Assembly: GCA_025351675.1 (NCBI GenBank)
Contig: JANXVK010000613.1
Coordinates: 1 to 7,346 of the forward strand
DNA: 7,346 nucleotides
Origin: Rhizobacter sp.
GTDB taxonomy: Bacteria; Pseudomonadota; Gammaproteobacteria; Burkholderiales; Burkholderiaceae_C
Reading direction: 5' to 3'
The translations under genes were made by a program, and so were the position numbers. Under the pieces are notes generated by a model. The model was not told the origin of the DNA, made no database searches, and was given only the letters and a program-made list of their open reading frames with translations. Below are positions 1-6,138 of this stretch, in pieces. Each line of letters begins with the position of its first letter. The first letter of the stretch is position 1.

Positions 1-519
1 GCCCCGGGCGAAACGCCGGCCGCCTCGCACTTCGCAGGCAGCCGTGCGGCCGTCGCGGATTGCGGCGGTGCGACGCGCGCTGAAACCGTCCGCAACGGGC
101 TCGACGCGCTGCTGGCCCGCGGCGCGCGCGCCCACGACTGGGTGCTGGTGCACGACGCCGCGCGCTGCCTCGTGCGCCGCGAATGGATCGACGCACTGAT
201 CGACGCCTGCCTCGACGACCCCATCGGCGGCCTGCTCGCGCTGCCGCTCGCCGACACCCTGAAGTCGGCGCACGATGGCCGCGTCGAGGCCACGATCGAT
301 CGCCGCGCGAAGTGGCAGGCGCAGACGCCGCAGATGTTCCGCATCGGCATGTTGCGCGAGGCACTCAACCATGCCGGTGCGAGCGTCACCGACGAAGCGA
401 GTGCGATCGAGGCGCTCGGCCACGCGCCGAAACTGGTCGCGTGCTCGATGGAAAATTTCAAGATCACCTGGCCTGCCGATTTCGACCTCGCGGGCCGACT
501 TCTGAGAACCCGCACATGA
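1..519 (+). CDS. ispD: 2-C-methyl-D-erythritol 4-phosphate cytidylyltransferase (IspD), 5'-truncated by the window edge
   Basis: IspD transfers CMP from CTP onto methylerythritol phosphate, the third step of the MEP isoprenoid pathway, in the cytoplasm. The frame is open from base 1 to a TGA at 517-519, giving 172 residues of a protein usually about 230 long. The N-terminal CTP-binding loop is therefore outside the window. Visible family motifs, in order, are [24 protein letters not shown] (the conserved HDAAR segment), a LPLADTLK strand, the AQTPQMFR motif, [12 protein letters not shown], and a C-terminal [16 protein letters not shown] that matches the usual ending (I/V)K.T.P.D...A. The C-terminus is thus complete. 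ispF follows on the same strand, as in many proteobacteria, but is separated here by a short repeat-bearing spacer. The body shows no frameshift or missing motif. Identification is near certain; only the 5' end is unknown. Confidence 0.96.
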   Translation, partial: APGETPAASHFAGSRAAVADCGGATRAETVRNGLDALLARGARAHDWVLVHDAARCLVRREWIDALIDACLDDPIGGLLALPLADTLKSAHDGRVEATIDRRAKWQAQTPQMFRIGMLREALNHAGASVTDEASAIEALGHAPKLVACSMENFKITWPADFDLAGRLLRTRT

Positions 520-620
520 AGTTCCCGAACGAGTGGGCCGCCGCGCCGGGCCGCCCCAAGCAAGGCCCGACCCTCCCGGAGGGGCGCTCGTCGCGCCTGG
601 CGAGCGGGGTGTCGTCATGA
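516..620 (+). CDS. Possible 34-residue bridging ORF between ispD and ispF
   Basis: This small frame starts at the ATG at 516, which forms an ATGA overlap with the ispD stop (516-519). It ends at the TGA at 618-620, which forms a second ATGA overlap with the ispF start (617-620). The product would start [17 protein letters not shown] and is rich in Gly, Pro, Ser and Arg, with no recognisable domain, signal peptide or membrane segment. Most of it is encoded by the GC-rich repeat at 548-616. I do not recognise a function. The most likely role, if it is translated, is to carry ribosomes from ispD to ispF so that the two genes stay translationally coupled. It could equally be a chance open frame in GC-rich DNA. 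Confidence 0.35.
   Translation: MKFPNEWAAAPGRPKQGPTLPEGRSSRLASGVSS
548..616 (+). repeat. GC-rich intergenic repeat, copy A (ispD-ispF spacer)
   Basis: The segment begins GGGCCGCCCCAAGCAAGG, has a C-rich/G-rich imperfect hairpin at 571-584, and ends in GAGCGGGGTGTCGTC directly before the ispF ATG. It shares the ordered blocks GGGCCGC, CAAGGCCC, a C-run/G-run hairpin, CTCGTCG and GGGG(c)TGTC(g/a)TC with the segment at 4310-4412, in the same orientation. From memory, closely similar elements are scattered between genes in Comamonadaceae and related Burkholderiales; that recollection has not been checked by a search. No transposase or target-site duplication is visible. Confidence 0.5.
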
Positions 621-1123
621 ACGCACCCAGGATCAAGCCGCCCCTGTGGCGCATCGGCGAAGGCTGGGACACGCACGCGCTGGTCACCGGCCGTAGGTTG
701 GTGCTCGGTGGCGTGGAGATTCCGCACACGCACGGGCTGATGGGGCACTCGGACGCCGATGCGCTGTGCCACGCGATCACCGATGCGCTGTTCGGCGCTG
801 CGGCGATGGGCGACATCGGCTTCCACTTTCCCGACACCGACACGCAGTACAAGGGCGCCGACTCGCTCGCATTGCTCGCCGAGGCGGCACGCCGCGTGCG
901 CGCGGCAGGTTGGCTGATCGGCAACGTCGACAGCACGGTCATCGCGCAGGCGCCGAAGCTGGCGCCGCACATTCTGGCGATGCGCCAGCGCGTGGCGTCG
1001 GCGCTCGCGGTCGCGGTCGATCAGGTCAGTGTGAAGGCCAAGACGGCCGAGAACATGGGGCCGGTCGGGCACGGCGAGGCGATCGAGGCGCGTGCCGTGT
1101 GCATGCTGTGGCGCGGTGTGTAG
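617..1123 (+). CDS. ispF: 2-C-methyl-D-erythritol 2,4-cyclodiphosphate synthase (IspF)
   Basis: IspF cyclises CDP-methylerythritol 2-phosphate with release of CMP, the fifth step of the MEP pathway; it works as a homotrimer with a divalent metal in each active site. The 168-residue product matches the family's length (about 160). Metal ligands by alignment with E. coli D8/H10/H42 are D18 and H20 (in [11 protein letters not shown]) and H52 (in [20 protein letters not shown]). Other signatures are FPDTD (71-75), [14 protein letters not shown] (102-115) and [17 protein letters not shown] (140-156). I chose the ATG at 617 because family homology starts soon after it and it overlaps the preceding mini-ORF stop as ATGA. 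An in-frame ATG at 533 would add 28 residues derived largely from the repeat, which is unlikely. The Shine-Dalgarno is weak (a GGGG run a few bases upstream). It ends 21 bp from the convergent CPBP gene. Confidence 0.96.
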   Translation: MNAPRIKPPLWRIGEGWDTHALVTGRRLVLGGVEIPHTHGLMGHSDADALCHAITDALFGAAAMGDIGFHFPDTDTQYKGADSLALLAEAARRVRAAGWLIGNVDSTVIAQAPKLAPHILAMRQRVASALAVAVDQVSVKAKTAENMGPVGHGEAIEARAVCMLWRGV

Positions 1124-1144
1124 GCCGGCGGCTCATGCCTGCGG

Positions 1145-1867
1145 TCACGTCACCATCAGGGCGACCCCGACGCTGTTGACGATGAAATGCAGCAGCATGC
1201 TGCTGCGCAGCGCGTCCCGCACGCGCAGGTAGCCGAGGCTGATGCCGATCAGCAATTGCGGCAGCACCATGAGCGGCACGATGCTGCCGCGCGGCCAGCG
1301 CCAGCCGTAGTTGCCGATGTGCACCAGCGCGAACGCCAGGGCATAGGCCCAAAACACCCACGCGAAGTGCCTGACGAAGCGGCGCCCGAAGGCGAAGCGC
1401 GCACCCGGCCGGGCGAAGCGGCGCCACACGAGCAATCGGTTCGCCAGCAGGGCCAGCAATGCCCAGGCGGCCAATGCAAGAAAAGTCGTCTCGACCCACG
1501 GTGCGACGAAAAGCAGGATCAGCGCAGGGCCGATTGCCAGCGCGTACAGGGCTTGACGAAGCCCGGCCCGGAACAGCAACTCCTCGCTGATCGGGGCGAA
1601 GATCAACGCTGCGAACATGAAACGGCCCGTGATGCGATCGGGCAGTTCGTCTTGGACACCTGCCCAGCGCGCCAGCGGCTGCGTGGCCGTGTCGATCAGC
1701 AAGCTGACGGCGAGCGTCAGCATGGCGATGAGCAGCAGCCGCCGGATCCACGGCGCGCCCTCGGCGCAGCGTCCGCGCATCCGCCGCGGCGCGCGCACGA
1801 AGCGGCCAAAGTCGGCCAGTTCGGTACGCCAGTTCAAGGCTTCAGCGGCGGTACGCCGGCTTGCCAT
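1145..1867 (-). CDS. CPBP family intramembrane metalloprotease (CAAX protease/Abi family)
   Basis: A multi-pass membrane protein of 240 residues with the three CPBP (PF02517) motifs: EELLFR at 95-100 (EExxxR, E95/E96/R100), F179xxxH183 in FALVH, and H227xxxN231 in HFIVN. These residues form the active site in the Rce1-like glutamic/metallo-protease family. Hydrophobic segments lie near 42-58, 82-92, 105-142, 168-184 and 193-213. The substrate is unknown; bacterial members have been linked to bacteriocin maturation or immunity and to protein processing, but most are uncharacterised. The ATG at 1867 overlaps the upstream NUP gene by 34 nt. A TTG at 1837 would overlap that gene's stop as TTGA and give a product starting MNWRTELADFGRF, 230 residues; that start is a real alternative, since neither has a strong Shine-Dalgarno. 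It is the last gene of the minus-strand block and converges on ispF with no visible terminator between them. Confidence 0.88.
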   Translation of the reverse strand: MASRRTAAEALNWRTELADFGRFVRAPRRMRGRCAEGAPWIRRLLLIAMLTLAVSLLIDTATQPLARWAGVQDELPDRITGRFMFAALIFAPISEELLFRAGLRQALYALAIGPALILLFVAPWVETTFLALAAWALLALLANRLLVWRRFARPGARFAFGRRFVRHFAWVFWAYALAFALVHIGNYGWRWPRGSIVPLMVLPQLLIGISLGYLRVRDALRSSMLLHFIVNSVGVALMVT

Positions 1868-2844
1868 CGCTGCCAGTTCGCGACGATGTGATCGACGACG
1901 CGTGAACCGACCAGCTCGACGTTCTCGACCGTCTCGGCAAATCCGCCCGCGGTCTCGCCCGGCGCCGGGTCGAGATGCTGCAGGGTCGTCTCTTTCGGGT
2001 TGCCTTGGTCAAAGTTCACCGCACCGCGCAAGCTCATCACGCGGTCCGAGCCTTGCAGCCGCTTGATCACCAGCGTGATCGCCGCGGCTTCCATCTCGGT
2101 GATGACGTAGTCGTCCGCGCCGTAGAGCTTGGCGATGTACTGCGCCTGCGCCGACATGCCCGGACCGTGGAAGAAGGTGTCGCCGGTCATGTGGGTTCCG
2201 GTGCCGACGAAGGGAGCACGCCGCGCCGCAGCATCCGGGTAGCGGGTGCGGTAGGCGCGCGCCGAATCGGAGTCTTTCAGCGGCGTGTCGGACGAGAGCT
2301 TCATCGCCCACGCGACGAGTTGCGGATTGAGCTCGAAACGCCGCAGCGTCTCGTAGCCCTTGCGCGGCATGAAGGTCGGCGCGCCGGGCGTGTTCTCTTC
2401 AGGTGCCCAGCGGTGGCCGAGGTCGTAGTCGAGCACCCAAGTGCCCCAGCTGACCTCGCCGATCGTGCCGCGCTGCGGCGGCGTGCCGGCCACGCCGGAG
2501 ATCACGAAGTAGGCCTGCGAGAAATCGAAGCGCGGATTCAGCATGATCGCCTGAACCGAGGCCGACGAACTCACCTTCCCCATGCCCAGCACCGAGCCGC
2601 AGACGCCGTCGGCGTTGCAGTACACGGGGTTCAACGCGCCGCGCACGGTGACCTCCTTCGTGTCCTTCATCCAGTAGCGCTCGTACCAGTGCTGGAACTC
2701 GCCGGCGCGGTCGCCCGTGTTCTTGCCGATCTCAAACATCGCGCCGACGAAGACCTTGACCTTGATCGGCGCCTCTTGCGCGACGGAAATCAATGGCGCA
2801 GCGAGTAACGTGGCAACGAACGACGCGGTGAGCATCAGGCGCAT
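1834..2844 (-). CDS. Secreted 'purine nucleoside permease' (NUP) family protein, probably periplasmic
   Basis: A 336-residue protein resembling the NUP family (PF06516), named after a Candida nucleoside permease. The N-terminus (MRLMLTASFV..., hydrophobic to about residue 20) is a signal peptide with likely cleavage after SVA at 20-22. I see no further membrane-spanning segment. Segments FVISGVAGTPPQRGTIGEV (113-131) and VITEMEAAAI (247-256) resemble the GVAG and MEAAA signatures of the nucleoside phosphorylase superfamily, so a nucleoside-binding or -cleaving role outside the cytoplasm is plausible. The start at 2844 is chosen over an upstream ATG at 2892 because it begins the signal peptide directly and has AAAGGA about 8 nt upstream. 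It lies 51 bp after the kinase stop and overlaps the CPBP gene at its 3' end, which suggests a shared transcript. Family assignment is from motif memory; substrate is unknown. Confidence 0.82.
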   Translation of the reverse strand: MRLMLTASFVATLLAAPLISVAQEAPIKVKVFVGAMFEIGKNTGDRAGEFQHWYERYWMKDTKEVTVRGALNPVYCNADGVCGSVLGMGKVSSSASVQAIMLNPRFDFSQAYFVISGVAGTPPQRGTIGEVSWGTWVLDYDLGHRWAPEENTPGAPTFMPRKGYETLRRFELNPQLVAWAMKLSSDTPLKDSDSARAYRTRYPDAAARRAPFVGTGTHMTGDTFFHGPGMSAQAQYIAKLYGADDYVITEMEAAAITLVIKRLQGSDRVMSLRGAVNFDQGNPKETTLQHLDPAPGETAGGFAETVENVELVGSRVVDHIVANWQRWQAGVPPLKP

Positions 2845-2895
2845 GGTGTGTCCTTTGACGTGGCGAAAGCCTGCGCGATCAGCACGAAGCATGCC

Positions 2896-4224
2896 TCAAG
2901 GCGCCTTCTTCAGCCGGATGTGCGCCATCAACCCGCCGTCGGGCGCGTTGACGAGCTCGAAGGTACCGCCCATGCGCTGCACCGCCTTGTCGACGATCGC
3001 CAGCCCCAGCCCCGCGCCGGTCGCCGCGGTGCGGGCCGCATCGCCGCGGAAGAACGGCGTGGTCAGTTGCGCGAGCTTCTTCGGATCGGCGCCTTGGCCG
3101 AAGTCGCGCACGGTCAGGATCACCCACGGCCCGGTGCGCGCGTAGCTCACGTGCACGCGCGCGATCCCGGTGTCGGTCGAGCGGCCGTAGTGGCGCGCGT
3201 TCTCGAACAGGTTCTGCAGCACGCGGCCGAGTTCGATGTCGTCGGCCATCACCTTGGTGTCGATCGCGACGCGCGAGACGATGCGAATCTGGCTCGTGTC
3301 GCGGAACGCCGCCATCTCGCGATCGACCACGCCGCTCAGGTGCACCGGCATCAGCCGGGTCTCGCCGGGGCGGGCGTAGTCCATGAACTTGTCGATGATC
3401 GCGTCGAGCTGGTCGATGTCGAGCGCCATGTTCGACTTGGCCTCTTCATCGTGCACGCTCATCTCGGCTTCGAGGCGCAGGCGCGCCAGCGGCGTGCGCA
3501 GGTCGTGCGAGATGCCGGCGAGCATCACGGCCCGGTCCTGTTCGACCTTCGCGAGTTCGCGCGCCATCCGGTTGAAGCCCATGTTCACCTGGCGGATCTC
3601 GGCCGTCAGCGTGTTCTCGTCGAGCCGCGAATCGAACTCGCCTTCGCGGATCCGGCTGGCGGCGAACGAGAGCTCTTTCAAGGGCTGGTTGATCAGACGC
3701 GCGATCGCGGCCGAACCGAGCACGGTGGCGAGCAGCGCCATGCTCACCCACAGGGTCAGCGTGCTCCAGAGCACCGGCCCGGCGCGTGTCGGGTCGACCT
3801 GCAGCCAGAACGGATCCTTTTCGATCGAGAACCCGACCCACAACCCTTGGGAGCCGTTGACCGCGCTGGCCACCTGGGTGTCCGTCCCGAGCTCGCTGCG
3901 CAGCTGCTGGCCGATCGCACGCGAAACGCGGTCGACCTCGTACGGCTCCCACTTGTCGGCCGGTTCGCGCGGCGCAAGCTTCAGCGATTCCTGGTTCGAA
4001 ATGCCCTTGATCAACGCGACACGGTTGATGCCGTCGCTCGACAGCAGGGCGGCGCGGGCCAGCTTCACCAAGCTCGCGATCTGCTGCGCCTGCTGGGTGG
4101 CACGCGGCTCGAACTCGAGCGCGCGGAAAGTTTGCGTCCACGCGAACACGCCGCTGACGAGCAACAATGCGATCAACACGAAGGTGCGCCAGAACAGACT
4201 GAGGGCGACTTTCTTGGGCTTCAT
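2896..4224 (-). CDS. envZ: EnvZ-type sensor histidine kinase
   Basis: Inner-membrane sensor kinase, 442 residues, partner of the OmpR-type regulator encoded just upstream. Domains in order: transmembrane helix 1 at about 8-28; periplasmic region about 30-148; transmembrane helix 2 at about 150-174; HAMP linker about 175-228; H-box AGISHDLRTPLARLRLEAEM with phospho-acceptor H240 (E. coli EnvZ H243); N-box LFENARHYG at 339-347; G1 box VRDFGQG at 372-378; G2 box GAGLGLAIV at 403-411. Length and arrangement match EnvZ (about 450). All catalytic motifs are intact, so both kinase and phosphatase activities are expected. The ATG at 4224 gives the expected cytoplasmic stub before helix 1, but I see no good Shine-Dalgarno in front of it. 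A hairpin with a U-run lies 21 nt upstream, which may reduce its expression relative to ompR. Close to Bordetella RisS by context; the stimulus is unknown. Confidence 0.94.
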   Translation of the reverse strand: MKPKKVALSLFWRTFVLIALLLVSGVFAWTQTFRALEFEPRATQQAQQIASLVKLARAALLSSDGINRVALIKGISNQESLKLAPREPADKWEPYEVDRVSRAIGQQLRSELGTDTQVASAVNGSQGLWVGFSIEKDPFWLQVDPTRAGPVLWSTLTLWVSMALLATVLGSAAIARLINQPLKELSFAASRIREGEFDSRLDENTLTAEIRQVNMGFNRMARELAKVEQDRAVMLAGISHDLRTPLARLRLEAEMSVHDEEAKSNMALDIDQLDAIIDKFMDYARPGETRLMPVHLSGVVDREMAAFRDTSQIRIVSRVAIDTKVMADDIELGRVLQNLFENARHYGRSTDTGIARVHVSYARTGPWVILTVRDFGQGADPKKLAQLTTPFFRGDAARTAATGAGLGLAIVDKAVQRMGGTFELVNAPDGGLMAHIRLKKAP

Positions 4225-4245
4225 TGAGCGATCAGGCTACCAGAC

Positions 4246-4268
4246 AAAAACGGCTCCCGAGGGAGCCG
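4246..4268 (-). terminator. Intrinsic terminator-like hairpin between ompR and envZ
   Basis: On the minus strand this reads CGGCTCCC-TC-GGGAGCCG followed at once by TTTTTG. The arms (4261-4268 and 4251-4258) are perfect 8-base complements; because the spacer is only two bases, the folded form is effectively a 7-bp stem with a CTCG tetraloop. The U-run is five bases (4246-4250). It points in the direction of ompR-to-envZ transcription and sits 21 nt before the envZ ATG. This has the form of a Rho-independent terminator or attenuator that would end or reduce readthrough from ompR. Confidence 0.65.
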
Positions 4269-4309
4269 ACGCCGTGCTGGATGTTGCAGGGCGGTACGGG
4301 CCGAGCGCT

Positions 4310-4412
4310 GGGCCGCCATGGGCCGCGAAGAGGCCCACTCCAAGGCCCTTGGCCGGCCCGCGTCCCCGCGGGGGGATCGGCCGGCGGACTCGTCGGCCGA
4401 GGGGCTGTCATC
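4310..4412 (+). repeat. GC-rich intergenic repeat, copy B (ompR-envZ spacer)
   Basis: This spacer segment contains GGGCCGCC (4310), CAAGGCCC (4341), the perfect palindrome CCCCGCGGGG (4364-4373) nested inside GCCGGCC (4352-4358) and GGCCGGC (4379-4385), then CTCGTCG (4389) and GGGGCTGTCATC (4401-4412). The nested arms can form a stem with a 5-by-5 internal loop. The same blocks in the same order occur at 548-616, so I treat the two as diverged members of one family. It ends four bases before the ompR stop codon. Together with the hairpin at 4246-4268 it fills the 191-bp ompR-envZ gap. Confidence 0.5.
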
Positions 4413-4415
4413 GCA

Positions 4416-5150
4416 TCAGCTCGTGCCGTCGGGGACGAACACGTAGCCCACGCCCCAGACCGTCTGGATGTAGCGCGGCTGCGCCGGGTCGGGCTCGATC
4501 ATCTTGCGCAGGCGCGAGATCTGCACATCGAGGCTGCGGTCGAAGGGCTCGAACTCGCGGCCGCGGGCGAGCTGCGCGAGCTTGTCGCGCGAGAGCGGCT
4601 GGCGCGGGTGCCGCACCAGTGCCTTCAGCATCGAGAACTCGCCGGTCGTCAGTGCGATCTGCTCGCCTTCCTTCGACAACCGACGCAATGCGAGGTCGAA
4701 CTCGAACGGGCCAAAGCTGACCGTCTGTGCTTCGAGCGCCGGGGCGCCGGGCGCTTCGAGCGTCGGGCGGCGGCGCAGCACGGCGTGGATGCGGGCCAGC
4801 AACTCGCGCGGGTTGAAGGGCTTCGGCAGGTAGTCGTCGGCGCCGACTTCGAGGCCGACGATGCGGTCGACGTCTTCCACCTTCGCCGTCAGCATAATGA
4901 TCGGCGTCAGGTCGTTCGCGGCGCGCAGGCGCCGGCAGATCGACAGGCCGTCTTCGCCCGGCAGCATCAAGTCGAGCACGATCAGGTGCACGGTTTCGCG
5001 GATCAGCAGGCGGTTCAAGGCCTTCGCGTCTTCGGCCAGCAGCACCTCAAAGCCTTCTTGCGTCAGGTAGCGGCGCAGCAGGTCGCGGATGCGGGCGTCG
5101 TCGTCGACAACGACGATCCGGTCCGGGCGCGGATTGGCAACAGCGGTCAT
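4416..5150 (-). CDS. ompR: OmpR-type response regulator
   Basis: DNA-binding response regulator of 244 residues (E. coli OmpR 239). Receiver domain about 11-127: acidic pocket D16/D17 in VVVDDDAR, phospho-acceptor D60 in LIVLDLMLPGEDGL, switch T88, and K110 in YLPKPF, matching E. coli D11/D12, D55, T83 and K105. The winged-helix domain spans about 147-241 and ends GVGYVFVP. The start is the ATG at 5150, preceded by GGAG 8 nt upstream; the frame stays open further upstream, but homology begins right after this ATG. It is the first gene of a minus-strand set followed by the EnvZ-type kinase, with which it should form a two-component pair. The sequence also resembles Bordetella RisA as I remember it, so that name is an alternative. 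Two TGTWACA palindromes lie just upstream (5168-5174, 5225-5231) and could be its own binding sites. Confidence 0.95.
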   Translation of the reverse strand: MTAVANPRPDRIVVVDDDARIRDLLRRYLTQEGFEVLLAEDAKALNRLLIRETVHLIVLDLMLPGEDGLSICRRLRAANDLTPIIMLTAKVEDVDRIVGLEVGADDYLPKPFNPRELLARIHAVLRRRPTLEAPGAPALEAQTVSFGPFEFDLALRRLSKEGEQIALTTGEFSMLKALVRHPRQPLSRDKLAQLARGREFEPFDRSLDVQISRLRKMIEPDPAQPRYIQTVWGVGYVFVPDGTS

Positions 5151-5167
5151 GCAATGAGCTCCAAATG

Positions 5168-5174
5168 TGTAACA
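5168..5174. promoter_or_regulatory. TGTAACA palindrome, possible regulator site (proximal to ompR)
   Basis: TGTAACA lies 18 bp upstream of the ompR start. On the minus strand the context reads TTGTTACACATTT, which resembles the GTTACATATT part of E. coli OmpR sites at ompF. It is the reverse complement of the core at 5225-5231, 57 bp away centre to centre. Autoregulation by OmpR is an inference. Confidence 0.28.
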
Positions 5175-5220
5175 ACCGGGATTTTGGACACGAAAGAGGG
5201 CGCTTTTCGGCACCTCTGAC

Positions 5221-5235
5221 CAGCTGTTACAACTG
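5221..5235. promoter_or_regulatory. 15-bp near-palindrome CAGCTGTTACAACTG, possible operator
   Basis: The sequence is symmetric apart from one mismatched pair and the centre (CAGyTGTwACArCTG) and contains the core TGTTACA at 5225-5231. It lies midway in the 201-bp divergent region between ompR (start 5150) and the SIMPL gene (start 5352), where a shared regulator could act on both. Symmetry this good in a GC-rich genome is suggestive, but the bound protein is unknown. Confidence 0.33.
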
Positions 5236-5276
5236 CGTTCAGAGCGCCGTTCACCCCATTTGCGGTGTCTCGAACG

Positions 5277-5282
5277 TATAAG
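5277..5282 (+). promoter_or_regulatory. Candidate -10 element for the SIMPL gene
   Basis: TATAAG matches the sigma-70 -10 consensus in five of six bases and is one of the few A/T-rich stretches here. It would give a leader of roughly 60 nt before the ATG at 5352. No convincing -35 hexamer is found at 16-18 bp spacing, so the site may need an activator or may be fortuitous. Confidence 0.25.
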
Positions 5283-5351
5283 CCTGCATCGATCGCGCGC
5301 CCGGCAATCCGGCCAGCGCGCCGCCCGAGCCCACCCGGAGGAAATCAAACC

Positions 5352-6062
5352 ATGTCGTCCCTCGTCACCCGCCACGCCCTTGCCCTGAGCGTCGCCTTTG
5401 CGGTCCCGCTCGCTTGGTCGGCCGACGCGCCGCCGCCACAAGGCGTGGTCAGCCTGTCGAGCAGCGCGACGCTCGAAGTCACCCGCGACTTGCTCAGCGT
5501 CAGCTTCAACACGACCCGCGAGGGAGTCGATGCCGCCAGCGTGCAGTCGCAGCTCAAGCAGGCCCTCGACGCCGCGCTGGCCGAGGCGAAGAAGGCCAGC
5601 AAACCGGGCCAAGTCGAGGTACAGACGGGCAACTTCAACATCTCGCCGCGCTACACGAACAAGGGGGTGAGCAACGGCTGGCAGGGCAGCGCCGAGCTCG
5701 TCGTCGAGGGCCGCGACATGCAGGCGATCGGCCAGCTGACCGGCAAGATCACGACGCTGACGATCAACCGTGTCGGCTACGCGATCTCGCGCGAATTGCG
5801 CGAGAAGTCGGAGAGCGAGGTTTCGGCGCAGGCGATCGCGCGCTACCGCGCGAAGGCCGCCGACTACGCCAAGCAGTTCGGTTATGCGGGCTACGCGATC
5901 CGCGAGGTCAACGTCTCGAGCAACGAGCAGCCGCCGATGCCGCGCCCGATGATGATGGCCAAGGCAGCGGCGGCGCCGATGGCCGACGAGATGCTGCCGG
6001 TTGAGCCGGGCAAGGGCACGGTGACCGTGAACGTCAATGGCACGGTGCAGATGACGAAGTAG
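5352..6062 (+). CDS. SIMPL domain (DUF541) protein, predicted periplasmic
   Basis: A 236-residue exported protein of the SIMPL/DUF541 family (PF04402; relatives include E. coli YggE and Brucella BP26/Omp28). The N-terminus is a signal peptide (hydrophobic about 9-21) with likely cleavage after AWSA at 21-24. The mature part starts with the usual GVVSLSSSATLEV strand, then a helical stretch about 60-83, a Y101...WQGSAELVVEGRDM core (109-123), and a closing TVTVNVNGTVQM strand (223-234). A Pro/Met/Ala-rich linker at 194-215 is common in the family. Members have been linked to oxidative or envelope stress, with a ring-forming assembly reported for BP26, but no enzymatic activity is established. 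The ATG at 5352 has a strong GGAGGAAA Shine-Dalgarno at 5337-5344, which settles the start. It is divergent from ompR, so OmpR control is possible but unproven. Confidence 0.9.
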   Translation: MSSLVTRHALALSVAFAVPLAWSADAPPPQGVVSLSSSATLEVTRDLLSVSFNTTREGVDAASVQSQLKQALDAALAEAKKASKPGQVEVQTGNFNISPRYTNKGVSNGWQGSAELVVEGRDMQAIGQLTGKITTLTINRVGYAISRELREKSESEVSAQAIARYRAKAADYAKQFGYAGYAIREVNVSSNEQPPMPRPMMMAKAAAAPMADEMLPVEPGKGTVTVNVNGTVQMTK

Positions 6063-6138
6063 GGGCGCGAAGAGAGGTAGCGCGTCGCGCGCCGGCCTTC
6101 GCTTACGATGGCGGGCCCGTGACGCGTAACAGCCGACC

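Noticed and set aside
533..616. N-terminally extended IspF from the ATG at 533
   Set aside because: The added 28 residues come mostly from the repeat, and IspF homology and length fit the ATG at 617.
1124..1144. Possible bidirectional terminator between convergent ispF and the CPBP gene
   Set aside because: Only short G/C complementarity is present and there is no T-run on either strand.
1189..1206. Perfect 18-bp palindrome GCAGCAGCATGCTGCTGC
   Set aside because: It lies inside the CPBP coding region and encodes a Ser-Ser-Met-Leu-Leu run with the favoured AGC and CTG codons, so codon bias explains it well enough.
2848..4227. Long plus-strand open frame opposite envZ (459 codons)
   Set aside because: It is the antisense of a clearly real kinase gene, lacks any recognisable domain, and is typical of shadow frames in GC-rich coding DNA.
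5254..5261. CCCCATTT, resembling a sigma-32 (heat-shock) -10 element
   Set aside because: No CTTGAA-like -35 element is present at the required 13-17 bp upstream distance.
6063..6138. GC-rich spacer between the SIMPL and hydrolase genes with GCGCG repeats and a TACGAT box
   Set aside because: The short GC alternations form no convincing stem with a T-run, and the -10-like box has no -35 partner.
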